A stretch of DNA of 64,000 nt from Moraxella bovis (GTDB lineage Bacteria > Pseudomonadota > Gammaproteobacteria > Pseudomonadales > Moraxellaceae): contig NZ_MUXV01000006.1 in NCBI RefSeq assembly GCF_002014975.1, positions 41,089-105,088 on the forward strand. The letters are read 5' to 3'. The notes below the pieces were generated by a model. The model ran no database searches, had not been told where the DNA came from, and saw nothing but the letters and a program-made list of their open reading frames with translations. Of the stretch, positions 53,876 through 62,914 are shown in pieces (the first letter of the stretch is position 1; the number at the start of each line of letters is the position of its first letter). A program made the translations under genes and the position numbers.

Positions 53876-54604
53876 ATGTCCAAACTTATCCTAAACAATC
53901 TCCACCATTCCTTTGAGAACAAACCCTTATTTAATGGTTTGTCTTTGTCTGTTGGCACAGGCGAAGTAGTGGCGATTGTCGGGGCAAGTGGCGTGGGCAA
54001 AACGACTTTGTTTAATATTGTTGCAGGGCTGATTACCCCAAGCGATGGGCAGGTGCGGATTGATGGCGTGGATAGGACGGGGCAGGCAGGCTTTGTGGGC
54101 TATATGCTCCAAAAGGATTTGCTGTTGCCCTTTAAAAGTGTCTATGACAACATTACCCTGCCTTTGACCTTACAACACCTGCCAAAATCCGCCATTCATG
54201 ACAAAATCATGCCTCTACTACCTGCCTTTGGGCTTGATGAGCTATACCACAAATACCCCGCCCAGCTCTCAGGCGGACAACGTCAGCGAGTGGCACTGCT
54301 TCGCACTTATCTAAGTAATGACAGTCTTATGCTCTTAGATGAGCCATTTTCGGCACTGGATTTTGTAACCAAAAATCAGATGTATAAATGGTTTGGGGCG
54401 TTTCAAAAAGACAAGGAACTGACTTGCCTTATTATCACGCATGACATTGATGAAGCGATTTATTTGGCAGATAAATTGTATGTATTAAAGGGGTTTCCTG
54501 CCACACTTGCTCATCATTTTGTCATTGATAAATCATCTGATTTTTTGCAAAGTGTAGAATACTTAAATCTAAAACAAGATGTGCTTAGGGCGATACAGGG
54601 TTAA
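53876..54604 (+). CDS. ABC ATP-binding protein, thiamine-precursor type (ThiZ-like)
   Basis: A 242-residue ATPase. Walker A is GASGVGKTT, the Q-loop is MLQKDLLLPF, the signature is LSGGQRQRVALLRT, Walker B is LMLLDEPFSALD, and the H-loop is LIITHDIDEA. It should energise the permease at 50909 with the binding protein at 52241. It belongs to the nitrate/taurine/thiamine-precursor ATPase group. Confidence 0.82.
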   Translation: MSKLILNNLHHSFENKPLFNGLSLSVGTGEVVAIVGASGVGKTTLFNIVAGLITPSDGQVRIDGVDRTGQAGFVGYMLQKDLLLPFKSVYDNITLPLTLQHLPKSAIHDKIMPLLPAFGLDELYHKYPAQLSGGQRQRVALLRTYLSNDSLMLLDEPFSALDFVTKNQMYKWFGAFQKDKELTCLIITHDIDEAIYLADKLYVLKGFPATLAHHFVIDKSSDFLQSVEYLNLKQDVLRAIQG

Positions 54605-54796
54605 GTGGTTGCATGGATTTAAATACCCCAATAAACACCGAGCCCACACCAAATTAAATTCTATTCTTACTTTCCATTTTTAAAAACGTATTTTTAAAAT
54701 TTTGATATTGAATAATAGCCCCACAAACCCCACATTACACCTTTGGCAATTTGCCCAATTTGCTACTTTTCCTTTCATAATTTATAAATAATAACC

Positions 54797-56647
54797 ATGT
54801 CTTTATTTCGCTACTTTGAAAACCGCCTAAATCCCTACCCCGACAGTCCGATGCCCACTCCCGACTCCAGTCAGCGTGGATTTTTTGGGTTTTTGTGGGC
54901 GTGTACCGAAGGGGCGAGATTTTGGATTGGGGTGCGTATTGTTTTATCAATATTGCTTGGCATATTTAGCTCGCTGTTATTTGCATGGGCGGGCGATGTC
55001 GTGGACTGGCTGACCGTCTACACCCCCGAGACTCTATGGCAAGAAAAGGGGGCGACCATTACACTGATTTTGGGGCTGTGTGTGCTGTCCATTTTTGGCG
55101 AATTTATCGACAACTTAATCCGCTTTCAAGTATTGCAGGGGGTCATGCCGATGCGACTGCGGTGGTGGTTTCATAAGCACATGCTTGGACAGTCCATGCA
55201 GTTTTATCATGATGAGTTCTCAGGGCGTGTCTCTGCCAAAGTCATGCAAACCGCCCTATCGGTGCGTGATACGATTATGACAATGGCAGAGATGGTGTCG
55301 TTTGTCGTGGCGTATTTGGTCACCAGTGGTGTGATTTTATTAGGGCTAGATATTTGGCTGTTTTTGCCGTTTGTGGCGTGGCTGATTTGTGTGGCGTGTA
55401 TGATGAAATTTTTCCTGCCTCGCCTGCGTGAGACCGCCAGTAATCAAGCCGACGCTCGTGCCTTGATGACAGGACGTGTGACCGATGCTTATGCCAACAT
55501 CAGTGCGGTCAAGCTGTTTAGCCACTCCAACCGTGAGCTGTCCTATGCCAAATCCGCCATGAGCGAGTTCATGACTACCGTCCATGCCCAAATGCGGTGG
55601 GTGTCCATCTTAGGAACGACGACCGAGACGCTCTCGCTTATCATGATAGTCGGCAGTACCGCCATCGGTGTGTATCTGTGGATGATGGGCGAAGTAAGCG
55701 TTGGGGCGATTGCGGTGGCAAGTGGTATCGCCCTGCGTCTAAAAGGCATGATTCAGTGGATTATGTGGGAGATGGCAAGCCTGTTTGAGCATATCGGCAC
55801 GGTGCAGGATGGCATGAGAACACTAACCACGCCCCACGCCATCACGGATAGGGCTGATGCTGGTGAGCTTGTGGTGGCACGGGGAGAGATTGCGTTTAAG
55901 GACATGACCTTTAACTACGGGCGTAGCGAAGACAGAACTGCCCTATTTGATAAGTTCAACCTAGCCATTCAAGCAGGCGAGAAAATCGGTCTGGTCGGTC
56001 GCTCGGGGGCGGGCAAGTCTAGCCTTGTCAATCTACTACTGCGTTTTTATGACGTGGACGGGGGCAGTATCAGCATTGATGGGCAGGACATCAGTGCCGT
56101 CACTCAGACATCGCTCCGCCAAAATATCGGCATGGTCACCCAAGACACCGCTCTACTGCACCGCACCGTGCGTGAGAACATCGCCTATGGCAGACCTGAT
56201 GCGACCGATGACGAAATCATCGCAGCGGCACGCCTTGCCCACGCATGGGATTTTATCCAAACCTTAGAAGACAAGCACGGCAATACAGGGCTTGACACCG
56301 AAGTGGGCGAACGTGGCGTGAAACTCTCAGGCGGTCAGCGTCAGCGTATCGCCATCGCTCGGGTCATGCTCAAAAACGCCCCCATCTTACTGCTTGATGA
56401 AGCGACATCTGCCCTAGACAGCGAAGTGGAACACGCCATCACCCAAAGCCTAGATGAGATGATGAAAGGCAAAACAGTCATCGCCATCGCTCACCGCCTA
56501 TCCACCATCGCCAGTCTTGATAAGCTTGTGGTGATGGACAAAGGCGAGATTATTGAGATGGGTAGCCATGACGAACTCATCGCCCAAGGCGGGATTTATG
56601 CTAACCTATGGGCAAGACAGTCGGGCGGATTTTTGGGTGAGATGTAG
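54797..56647 (+). CDS. ABC exporter, fused membrane and ATPase domains (MsbA/MDR-like)
   Basis: A 616-residue half-transporter. The N-terminal domain has six helices (about residues 40-330). The ATPase domain has Walker A GLVGRSGAGKSS, signature VKLSGGQRQRIAIARVMLK, Walker B PILLLDEATSALDSE and the H-loop VIAIAHRLSTIAS. It works as a dimer to export lipids or drugs; no kinase such as lpxK follows, so MsbA itself is not implied. The substrate is unknown. Confidence 0.88.
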   Translation: MSLFRYFENRLNPYPDSPMPTPDSSQRGFFGFLWACTEGARFWIGVRIVLSILLGIFSSLLFAWAGDVVDWLTVYTPETLWQEKGATITLILGLCVLSIFGEFIDNLIRFQVLQGVMPMRLRWWFHKHMLGQSMQFYHDEFSGRVSAKVMQTALSVRDTIMTMAEMVSFVVAYLVTSGVILLGLDIWLFLPFVAWLICVACMMKFFLPRLRETASNQADARALMTGRVTDAYANISAVKLFSHSNRELSYAKSAMSEFMTTVHAQMRWVSILGTTTETLSLIMIVGSTAIGVYLWMMGEVSVGAIAVASGIALRLKGMIQWIMWEMASLFEHIGTVQDGMRTLTTPHAITDRADAGELVVARGEIAFKDMTFNYGRSEDRTALFDKFNLAIQAGEKIGLVGRSGAGKSSLVNLLLRFYDVDGGSISIDGQDISAVTQTSLRQNIGMVTQDTALLHRTVRENIAYGRPDATDDEIIAAARLAHAWDFIQTLEDKHGNTGLDTEVGERGVKLSGGQRQRIAIARVMLKNAPILLLDEATSALDSEVEHAITQSLDEMMKGKTVIAIAHRLSTIASLDKLVVMDKGEIIEMGSHDELIAQGGIYANLWARQSGGFLGEM

Positions 56648-56813
56648 GCGTGCTTGCCCCAGTCAAACATACTTGACTACACAGTGTAACACAACTGACA
56701 ACCCTGTAACAATTTACCACCAAAACAGTGTCCAATACATATAGATGATTAAGGTAAATTTCTTATAATTTTTAAAATTTACCTTTATTTTAAGATTTTT
56801 AAAAGAGAACCCC

Positions 56814-57662
56814 ATGAAAACCTTACCCTTTTACAAAGTAGCACTTAGCACCATCGCCTTGACCGCCCTACCTGCCATGGCTCAGCTAAACACAGTAGGC
56901 ATCGCCCCTGCCATGCGTGGTGAGCTAACTACACCCATCTCCCATGCCAACGCTACCAACCTACTTAGTCAGTCTGTGGCAGGCGTGCCATCCATCAGTG
57001 CTAATATCTCTAACGTCAATCGCATTGCCACCGTTGTCATCAATGCCAACCAAAGCGGTAGCACTCGCCTTGATGTGAGCTTGATTGATGATTTTATTGA
57101 TGATGTCGCCCCTAACGCTCGCCACTATCCACCAAATTTCCCCAATCGCACCACTGAATTTATCACCAGCGAGAACATCAAATATCTCTCCGACTGGCTA
57201 GAACCTTACGCCAATGCCAATGACGCAAGCCTTGATGTCATCTTGCGTGTCGCCAAAATCAACGGCATGGCTCGCAACCTAAACATCGGCACTGACTACA
57301 CCCAACGTGCCAATAAATACATGGCAAAAGCCATCGCTTTGGCTCCTGATAACCCCGAAGCCAACTTCCTATACGGCATGATGATTAGTGAAGGTGGTGG
57401 CTTTATCGAAGGGCAAAAATACCTACAAAAAGCCGCCAGTCTTGGCTATCTAGAAGCCGAACAAAGTCTCGCCCAAGCCGAGCTACTGGCGGACAACCAC
57501 GCAGGGGCATTATCTCGCCTAAAAGCCTTGCAAAGTCAGCACCCGACCAATGCTCAAATTGCCGAACAGGTTCGTATCGTTGAAAATGGCGGTTATTATA
57601 TTTGGAACATCAAAAACGACAACATCAACGTCAAGCCATTGCAATTAGCCAGTAATCAATAA
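56814..57662 (+). CDS. Secreted TPR/Sel1-like repeat protein
   Basis: A 282-residue protein with a Sec signal peptide (VALSTIALTALPAMA, cleavage after AMA). Residues about 160-250 contain TPR/Sel1-like helices (YMAKAIALAPDNPEANFLYG, GQKYLQKAASLGYLEAEQSL). The N-terminal part is unrecognised. It precedes the large lipase-like lipoprotein on the same strand but has a strong terminator between, so it is probably a separate unit. Likely periplasmic; partner unknown. Confidence 0.65.
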   Translation: MKTLPFYKVALSTIALTALPAMAQLNTVGIAPAMRGELTTPISHANATNLLSQSVAGVPSISANISNVNRIATVVINANQSGSTRLDVSLIDDFIDDVAPNARHYPPNFPNRTTEFITSENIKYLSDWLEPYANANDASLDVILRVAKINGMARNLNIGTDYTQRANKYMAKAIALAPDNPEANFLYGMMISEGGGFIEGQKYLQKAASLGYLEAEQSLAQAELLADNHAGALSRLKALQSQHPTNAQIAEQVRIVENGGYYIWNIKNDNINVKPLQLASNQ

Positions 57663-57686
57663 ATACTTGCTTAGACTTTTAAAAAT

Positions 57687-57720
57687 AAATCCATCAAATA
57701 TTCCTTTTGGTGGATTTTTT
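57687..57720 (+). terminator. Terminator after the TPR protein gene
   Basis: AAATCCATCAAA and TTTTGGTGGATTTTTT pair around TATTCC and end in a T-run. Confidence 0.85.
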
Positions 57721-57764
57721 ATGTAAAATTATCGGGAAAATATCAATACACAACAAGACCCCGT

Positions 57765-60287
57765 ATGACCAAACTTACGCTAAGTACCCTAAGCCTTACC
57801 CTAACTCTTGTTATCACAGGGTGTAGCACGCTTCACAAGCCCAAACAAATCCAATCGAAAATCATCGACACACATCGTGCCAACATCACCACTCGCCCAC
57901 AAATCAGTGCTGCGGCAAGCAGTATCTTACTTTCATCAGGTCTAACCCAAGATGAGTGCATGAATGCCTTTGATGACTGTTTGGACAAAGTCAAAGAAGT
58001 ACTTGCCTTTGGCAATCCGCAAGTTGCCGTCAATGACCGCCAGCACCAACAAATCGCCAGACCCACCCTTGCCCTACTCTCTGAGTTATACTACACCAAA
58101 GCCCTAAGCCTTGGCGAGCAGGACGCTTGTCAAAGCCCAACCCGTCCACCGCTAGACCCCTATTACGCCAACGCTCCCCTATCCGCCAGTGAGCAAGCCG
58201 ATAAGCAAAAGGAGCGTCACGCCTGCCTATCTGCTAAGCGAGACGCCATTAAGGCAAGCATTAACCACAGCTATGCCTATCTGTTTTATGACAGCTTGAC
58301 AGGACAAAAGACCACATCGCCCCTAGTCACCGAGAACGACATCAAGGCTCAGGACTTGTACCATGTGGCGAGCAACGCATTGATTGGCGAGCTGTACCAA
58401 GCCCAAAACGGGGCTTTTGCCAACGCTCATCAGCAGGGCTTTCATCTCACCCCCACCAGTGACTACGGTCATATCCTTGCCAACAGCTACCACAGTGATG
58501 ACGTCACCGTCAATCTCTACCTTGCCCATGACTCTGACTACATGGCAAATCTAGATGTAAGCTCACAAAATCAGCACCTGCTCTCCGACCTAGTCTCAGC
58601 TTATGACTCACGTTTGGCAGACTTAAATACCACCAGTAGCCGAGCAGGTCTGGGTGTGCCTTATGTGGGCGTGTTGCCTGATCGCCCAATGATTACCCTA
58701 CGAGAGCTGGTTGGTCAAAACCAGTCCACCAAACCACGCATCAGTCACGCCATCGACAGCACTACCGCTGACCCTGCCGATAACCCAACCGACAACCCCA
58801 CCAAAAACATCAAAGCAAATAACCCTCTGCTTAGCCAAGACCTTGACAGCATCGTCAGTCGCATTCATCCCACAGGACACATGCTCCTGACAGGCGTGGT
58901 CAAGCCCCAAGGCACGCACTTGTCTGACGTGCTGTCAGCAAACGTGCTAGACGTGCATTTTTTTAACCCTTATAAAACCAAAGACATTGAGATTTTGGGC
59001 AAAAATTACCCCCTATCGGCAAACTTCTCAGCAGGGTACGCCCTATGGCTTGCCGAGAACCAACTACAAGGCGTGGGCATTTTAAACATGCTAAACAAAA
59101 ACACCGCCACCCTGCCCCAACTGTTTATGTTAAAGCCCTACGACCCCAATCAAAAAGTCATCATCATGATACATGGCTTGGCGTCCAGCCCTGCCACATG
59201 GGTCAATCTCACCAACAATCTCTTTGCCGACCCCGTCCTGCGTGATAACTACCAAGTATGGCAAGTGTTCTACGCCACCAACCTGCCCATGCTCGAAAAC
59301 CGCTACCAAATCCGTGAAGTCATCGACACCGCCTACGCACTCACCGACCCCAACGGCACTCACCTTGCCAGCCAGCATAGCGTGATTATCGGGCATAGCA
59401 TGGGTGGTATCATGGCAAGAATGCTTGTCTCCGATGATGATTTGTTACCCCGATTGGATGATTTGGGTAAATTGGATGATTTGGACAAATTGGTTGATGC
59501 CACGCATATAGACGGCATGGATAATGGCGACCTAAATAAAATCACCAACAACCAAACCCACCCCCATAACAATACCCTAATCAGACAGCTACTTGCAGAC
59601 ACTTACCAAGAAAATTTTAACAACCGCTTTGCCCTGCATGCCCTGCCACAAGTTGATACAGCAGTGTTTATCTCCGCCCCTTTTGCAGGCACGGACTATG
59701 CCGACCGCTGGTTTACCCGCTTTGCCCGCCGTGTCGTCCGTCTACCCCTAGACATCACCAAAACTGTGACTGGCACCATCATAAACAGCGGACAAGTGGA
59801 CAGCACCCAGCTCCAAAACAGTGCCATCGGCTCACTCTACCTACAAAATGGACCAAGCCAGCTCTCCGACCAATCCGCCTTTATAAAACTTACCAAAGAG
59901 CTAACCATTAATGACAATGTCGCCTACCACACCATCATGGGCGACCGTGCTGGTAGTGCCGAGAGCTTGCAGGGCAATCTGGTCGGGCAAAATCTCTCTG
60001 ACGGCATCGTCCCCTATGACAGCTCTCACCTAGACGGGGCGGTCAGCGAAACAGTCGTCACAGGCGGGCACAACATTCACGAAAACCCCAAAACCATTTT
60101 GCAATTACGCAAAATTCTACACGAGCATTTGGCACGTTATGGCGACCATACGACAACAGATGTGGCAAATGACGAAAAAGATGGGCAAGACAGGAAAGAT
60201 GGGCAAGATAAAGAAAGTGGGAAATCCACAACAGATGACATTGACGAAAAAATCGTTAAAGAAGAGATGAACGCCAATCTCAATTAA
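57765..60287 (+). CDS. Large lipoprotein with C-terminal lipase-like alpha/beta hydrolase domain
   Basis: An 840-residue lipoprotein (lipobox LTLVITGC). Residues 25-430 form an unrecognised, mostly alpha N-terminal domain with paired Cys (DECMNAFDDCLDK, DACQSPT, RHACLSAK). The hydrolase begins near residue 465 with IIMIHGLASSPATWVNLTNN, and has the nucleophile elbow VIIGHSMGGIMAR and a candidate catalytic His near the C terminus (GGHNIHENPKTI). A low-complexity Asp/Leu insertion (LDDLGKLDDLDKLVD) sits just after the nucleophile, and the C terminus is a charged Lys/Asp tail. Probably anchored in the outer membrane; substrate unknown. Confidence 0.78.
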   Translation: MTKLTLSTLSLTLTLVITGCSTLHKPKQIQSKIIDTHRANITTRPQISAAASSILLSSGLTQDECMNAFDDCLDKVKEVLAFGNPQVAVNDRQHQQIARPTLALLSELYYTKALSLGEQDACQSPTRPPLDPYYANAPLSASEQADKQKERHACLSAKRDAIKASINHSYAYLFYDSLTGQKTTSPLVTENDIKAQDLYHVASNALIGELYQAQNGAFANAHQQGFHLTPTSDYGHILANSYHSDDVTVNLYLAHDSDYMANLDVSSQNQHLLSDLVSAYDSRLADLNTTSSRAGLGVPYVGVLPDRPMITLRELVGQNQSTKPRISHAIDSTTADPADNPTDNPTKNIKANNPLLSQDLDSIVSRIHPTGHMLLTGVVKPQGTHLSDVLSANVLDVHFFNPYKTKDIEILGKNYPLSANFSAGYALWLAENQLQGVGILNMLNKNTATLPQLFMLKPYDPNQKVIIMIHGLASSPATWVNLTNNLFADPVLRDNYQVWQVFYATNLPMLENRYQIREVIDTAYALTDPNGTHLASQHSVIIGHSMGGIMARMLVSDDDLLPRLDDLGKLDDLDKLVDATHIDGMDNGDLNKITNNQTHPHNNTLIRQLLADTYQENFNNRFALHALPQVDTAVFISAPFAGTDYADRWFTRFARRVVRLPLDITKTVTGTIINSGQVDSTQLQNSAIGSLYLQNGPSQLSDQSAFIKLTKELTINDNVAYHTIMGDRAGSAESLQGNLVGQNLSDGIVPYDSSHLDGAVSETVVTGGHNIHENPKTILQLRKILHEHLARYGDHTTTDVANDEKDGQDRKDGQDKESGKSTTDDIDEKIVKEEMNANLN

Positions 60288-60327
60288 TATGGTAATTTTT
60301 TGATGATTGGGAGTTTTTTTGAGACGC

Positions 60328-60350
60328 AGGGGCGAATCACATTCGTCCTT
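60328..60350. repeat. Small palindrome, type c
   Basis: AGGGGCGAATCACATTCGTC with short arms. Related to 44791-44818 and 61207-61232 (GGGCGAA / TTCGCCC). Confidence 0.5.
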
Positions 60351-60383
60351 GATGAATTGCTGATATAACGTTAAAAATGGCGT

Positions 60384-61187
60384 TTATTTTACAAACCAAT
60401 CAAACACCCAAAGCCCTACGCCATCACTATCCAACGCCCCAATCACCGCTTGCACTTTGTTATCGATATACCGCCAATCGCCAAGTACCATGCGTTTTTT
60501 GTCGCCCAACGTATGTACGGCAGGACGGTGCGTGTGTCCGTGTAGCAGGATATCACACGTTTTCATGGTTTTGGCGACCATATCGGAGTTTACGTCCATG
60601 ATGGTGGTAGGTTTTTGGTGTTTGTCGCTGTGGGATTTGGCTTTGATTTTTTGGGCAAGGCGTTGGCGGTAGGCGAGCGGTTGTTTTAAAATAAGCCAAG
60701 AGATGACAGGATTTTGGATAATTTTTCGATAACGCTGATACGCCTTATCATCGGTACATAGCCTGTCGCCATGTTCTAGGCGAATGGTTGTGCCATTTGA
60801 AAGTGTTAAAAAATGCGGTTCTTTGATAAGTGTGCCATAAAAGGTATCACACAGACTTTGGCGAATGGCAAAATCTCTATTGCCGTGCATGACATAAATG
60901 GTGGTTTTTGTGGAGAGAGTTTTTAGGGTATTTAAAATAGGCGTTAAAAAATGCCGTGCTTTTTTGTCATCGGACAACGTCAAATAATCATCATCGCCAA
61001 TCCAACCGTCCAGCCAGTCGCCCAAAATATAAAGGCTTTGCAAGTTTGGCAAAACGCACAAATCTTTGATAAGTGCCAAAAACGCTTGATTTAGGGCAGG
61101 CGTGTCGCTTGATAAATGCAAGTCACTGACAAATACCGCACTAATATCATGGGGGCGAGTGGTTAATAAGTGGTCAAATTGTTGCAT
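60384..61187 (-). CDS. lpxH: UDP-2,3-diacylglucosamine diphosphatase
   Basis: A calcineurin-like metallophosphoesterase of 267 residues that makes lipid X in lipid A synthesis. Metal motifs: FVSDLHLSSDTPALNQAF, LGDWLDGWIGDDDY, MHGNRDFAI, and LLHGHTHRPAVHTLG. There is a C-terminal FDWF segment. Its presence implies a Gram-negative envelope with lipid A or LOS, as in Moraxella. Confidence 0.92.
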   Translation of the reverse strand: MQQFDHLLTTRPHDISAVFVSDLHLSSDTPALNQAFLALIKDLCVLPNLQSLYILGDWLDGWIGDDDYLTLSDDKKARHFLTPILNTLKTLSTKTTIYVMHGNRDFAIRQSLCDTFYGTLIKEPHFLTLSNGTTIRLEHGDRLCTDDKAYQRYRKIIQNPVISWLILKQPLAYRQRLAQKIKAKSHSDKHQKPTTIMDVNSDMVAKTMKTCDILLHGHTHRPAVHTLGDKKRMVLGDWRYIDNKVQAVIGALDSDGVGLWVFDWFVK

Positions 61188-61206
61188 GGCAAGGCTTAAA
61201 ATGAAT

Positions 61207-61232
61207 AAAAAGGGCGAAAATGATTCGCCCTT
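61207..61232. repeat. Small palindrome, type c (also a possible terminator)
   Basis: AAAAGGGCGAAAATGATTCGCCCTTA forms a 9-bp stem. It lies between ppiB and lpxH. Confidence 0.55.
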
Positions 61233-61252
61233 ACAACCAAAATAACGGCTAA

Positions 61253-61762
61253 TTACTTAGAAATCACTTTGGCAGAGTTAATGACAATCGGTGTGGTCGG
61301 TACGTCTGAGTGATAGCCATAACGCCCTGTGGGTACGCCTTTGATTTGGTTTACCACGTCCATGCCGTCTGTTACTTTACCAAACACCGCATAGCCCCAG
61401 CCTTGTGGCGTTGGGCTTGAATAATTCAAAAAGTCGTTGTTTTTGACGTTGATAAAAAATTGAGCCGTTGCTGAATGTGGGTCTGATGTACGAGCCATGG
61501 CGATTGTGCCAACATCATTGGTTAGACCGTTGTTAGCTTCGTTTTTGATAGGGGTGCCGGTGCGTTTTTCGTTCATCTCGCTATCCATACCACCGCCTTG
61601 AATCATAAAGCCGTCAATCACACGATGAAAAATCGTGCCGTCATAATGACCGCTTTCGACATAGTCAAGGAAGTTTGCCACCGTAACAGGGGCTTTTTCG
61701 GCGTTTAGTTCAATGACAATCGCACCGTGTGTGGTGTCAAACTGCACAACAGGCATGTCCAT
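61253..61762 (-). CDS. ppiB: Cyclophilin-type peptidyl-prolyl cis-trans isomerase
   Basis: A 169-residue cytoplasmic cyclophilin: [49 protein letters not shown]. No signal peptide is present, so PpiB rather than PpiA. AAGGAA precedes ATG 61762; ATG 61756 is also possible. Confidence 0.92.
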   Translation of the reverse strand: MDMPVVQFDTTHGAIVIELNAEKAPVTVANFLDYVESGHYDGTIFHRVIDGFMIQGGGMDSEMNEKRTGTPIKNEANNGLTNDVGTIAMARTSDPHSATAQFFINVKNNDFLNYSSPTPQGWGYAVFGKVTDGMDVVNQIKGVPTGRYGYHSDVPTTPIVINSAKVISK

Positions 61763-61820
61763 AAGGATTCCTTATAAAAGTGAAAATTGGCGAATATTAT
61801 AGCAAAAATTTGATAAATTG

Positions 61821-62082
61821 TTAAGCCTCATAATGATGACGGCATGAAATGATGATGAGTGTTTCATTTTCATAACAATAAACCAAGCGGTTGGCATCAT
61901 CAATGCGTCTTAACCAGTAGCCTGTTAGGTTATATTTTAATGGTTCGGGTTTGCCGATACCGTCAAAAAAGGTCTCGTCTGCAATCCTTAATCAAGGCAT
62001 TAATACGTTTTATGGTTTTCTTATCTTGGCTTTGCCAATACAAATAATCATCCCATACCTCATCAAACCAGCTAATCCTCAA
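61821..62082 (-). pseudogene. YoeB-like toxin gene with a frameshift
   Basis: From TTG 62082, overlapping the antitoxin by 11 bp, the frame reads LRISWFDEVWDDYLYWQSQD and IKRINALIKDCRRDLF and then meets TGA. One frame over it continues FDGIGKPEPLKYNLTGYWLR, then IDDANRLVYCYENETLIIIS and CRHHYEA to a TAA at 61823-61821. That is the full YoeB/Txe mRNA interferase except for one extra base in a run of six (A on plus, 61965-61970); with five, the chain reads RRDLFDGIGKPEP. YoeB cleaves mRNA on the ribosome. Inactive if the sequence is right. Confidence 0.85.
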
Positions 62083-62314
62083 TCAAATCCCTTTGGGTAA
62101 GTTGACGATTTTTTACCGCTTGCACGCCACGCATAAGGTGTTCGGGATCGGCAGGGTTTGACAATAGATAATCTGTTTCTTTAAAAGCATTATATTCATC
62201 AAGACTAATCACCACCGCAGAATGTTTGCCACGTTTGACAATCACAGGGGCATGGCTGTCTTGAACATAATCAAGGGCGGACGCTAGGTTTTGGCGAAAT
62301 TCGCTATAATTCAT
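62072..62314 (-). CDS. yefM: YefM/Phd-family antitoxin
   Basis: An 80-residue Phd/YefM antitoxin: MNYSEFRQNLASALDYVQD, VIVKRGKHSAVVISLDEYNA, and an acidic, toxin-binding C terminus. It should repress its own operon and neutralise YoeB. The frame could also start at GTG 62317; AGGAGG lies at about 62327-62332. It appears intact, while the toxin beside it is frameshifted. Confidence 0.88.
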   Translation of the reverse strand: MNYSEFRQNLASALDYVQDSHAPVIVKRGKHSAVVISLDEYNAFKETDYLLSNPADPEHLMRGVQAVKNRQLTQRDLIED

Positions 62315-62345
62315 CACTTACATGATAGCCTCCTAATTACACTAT

Positions 62346-62480
62346 TGCACTCTACAAAATGAAAAAAGCACTACGGTTTTTCGTTCGTGGTGAGCTATGC
62401 CCGCCCATGACGGAAACCGACCCACAGGCAAGCTTGTGGCGAACGGAAAACCTAGTTCAGCATACTTTTTGGACTACTAC
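62346..62480. repeat. Repeat family 2, copy 4 (hybrid ends)
   Basis: The left end (TTGCACTCTACAAAATGAAA) matches the ends of copies 1 and 2; the right end (GCATACTTTTTGGACTACTA) matches copy 3. The core GTTCGTGGTGAGC and CAGGCAAGCTTGTGGCGAAC is conserved. The rest of the spacer to 62604 shows nothing more. Confidence 0.8.
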
Positions 62481-62604
62481 CCAATTTTTTATACTGCATG
62501 AGCCAAAAGGGTTTGACCCATGAAACATTGTTGATTCAAAACAGTCATGAAAACACTCCTAAACCAAATACAAAAGAACGTGATGATACTCGTTTAAACC
62601 CGCC

Positions 62605-62892
62605 TCACTTAAACTTCACAGGTCGCTCGGCATTGGGATAATGATGTTCATGCTCGACATCACACTCCTCACCCACCGTTGCCCCCTTATCATCCTTAGG
62701 CTTCTCAATATAGCCTGTGCGTTCTTTTACGGGCAGGTACTCATGCTCCCACACCATGACCGCTTGCATACAGGTTTGGCGTTGTTCGTCCGTTAGGCGA
62801 ACGCCATTATCCCATTTGCCAATCTCAATGGCGGTGCGGAATTTGGCGACGATTTCGGGGGTTAGGCTGTTTAGGATGTCTTGTTTGTTCAT
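62605..62892 (-). CDS. yeaC: YeaC family protein (DUF1315)
   Basis: A 95-residue acidic protein with the DUF1315 core (LTPEIVAKFRTAIEIGKWDN, GVRLTDEQRQTCMQAVMVWE). It ends in a His-rich tail (EHEHHYPNAERPVKFK). Function unknown. It lies 22 bp after the yjgR-like gene on the same strand. Confidence 0.85.
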   Translation of the reverse strand: MNKQDILNSLTPEIVAKFRTAIEIGKWDNGVRLTDEQRQTCMQAVMVWEHEYLPVKERTGYIEKPKDDKGATVGEECDVEHEHHYPNAERPVKFK

Positions 62893-62914
62893 GTTTGACC
62901 TTTTTGATTTTGGA

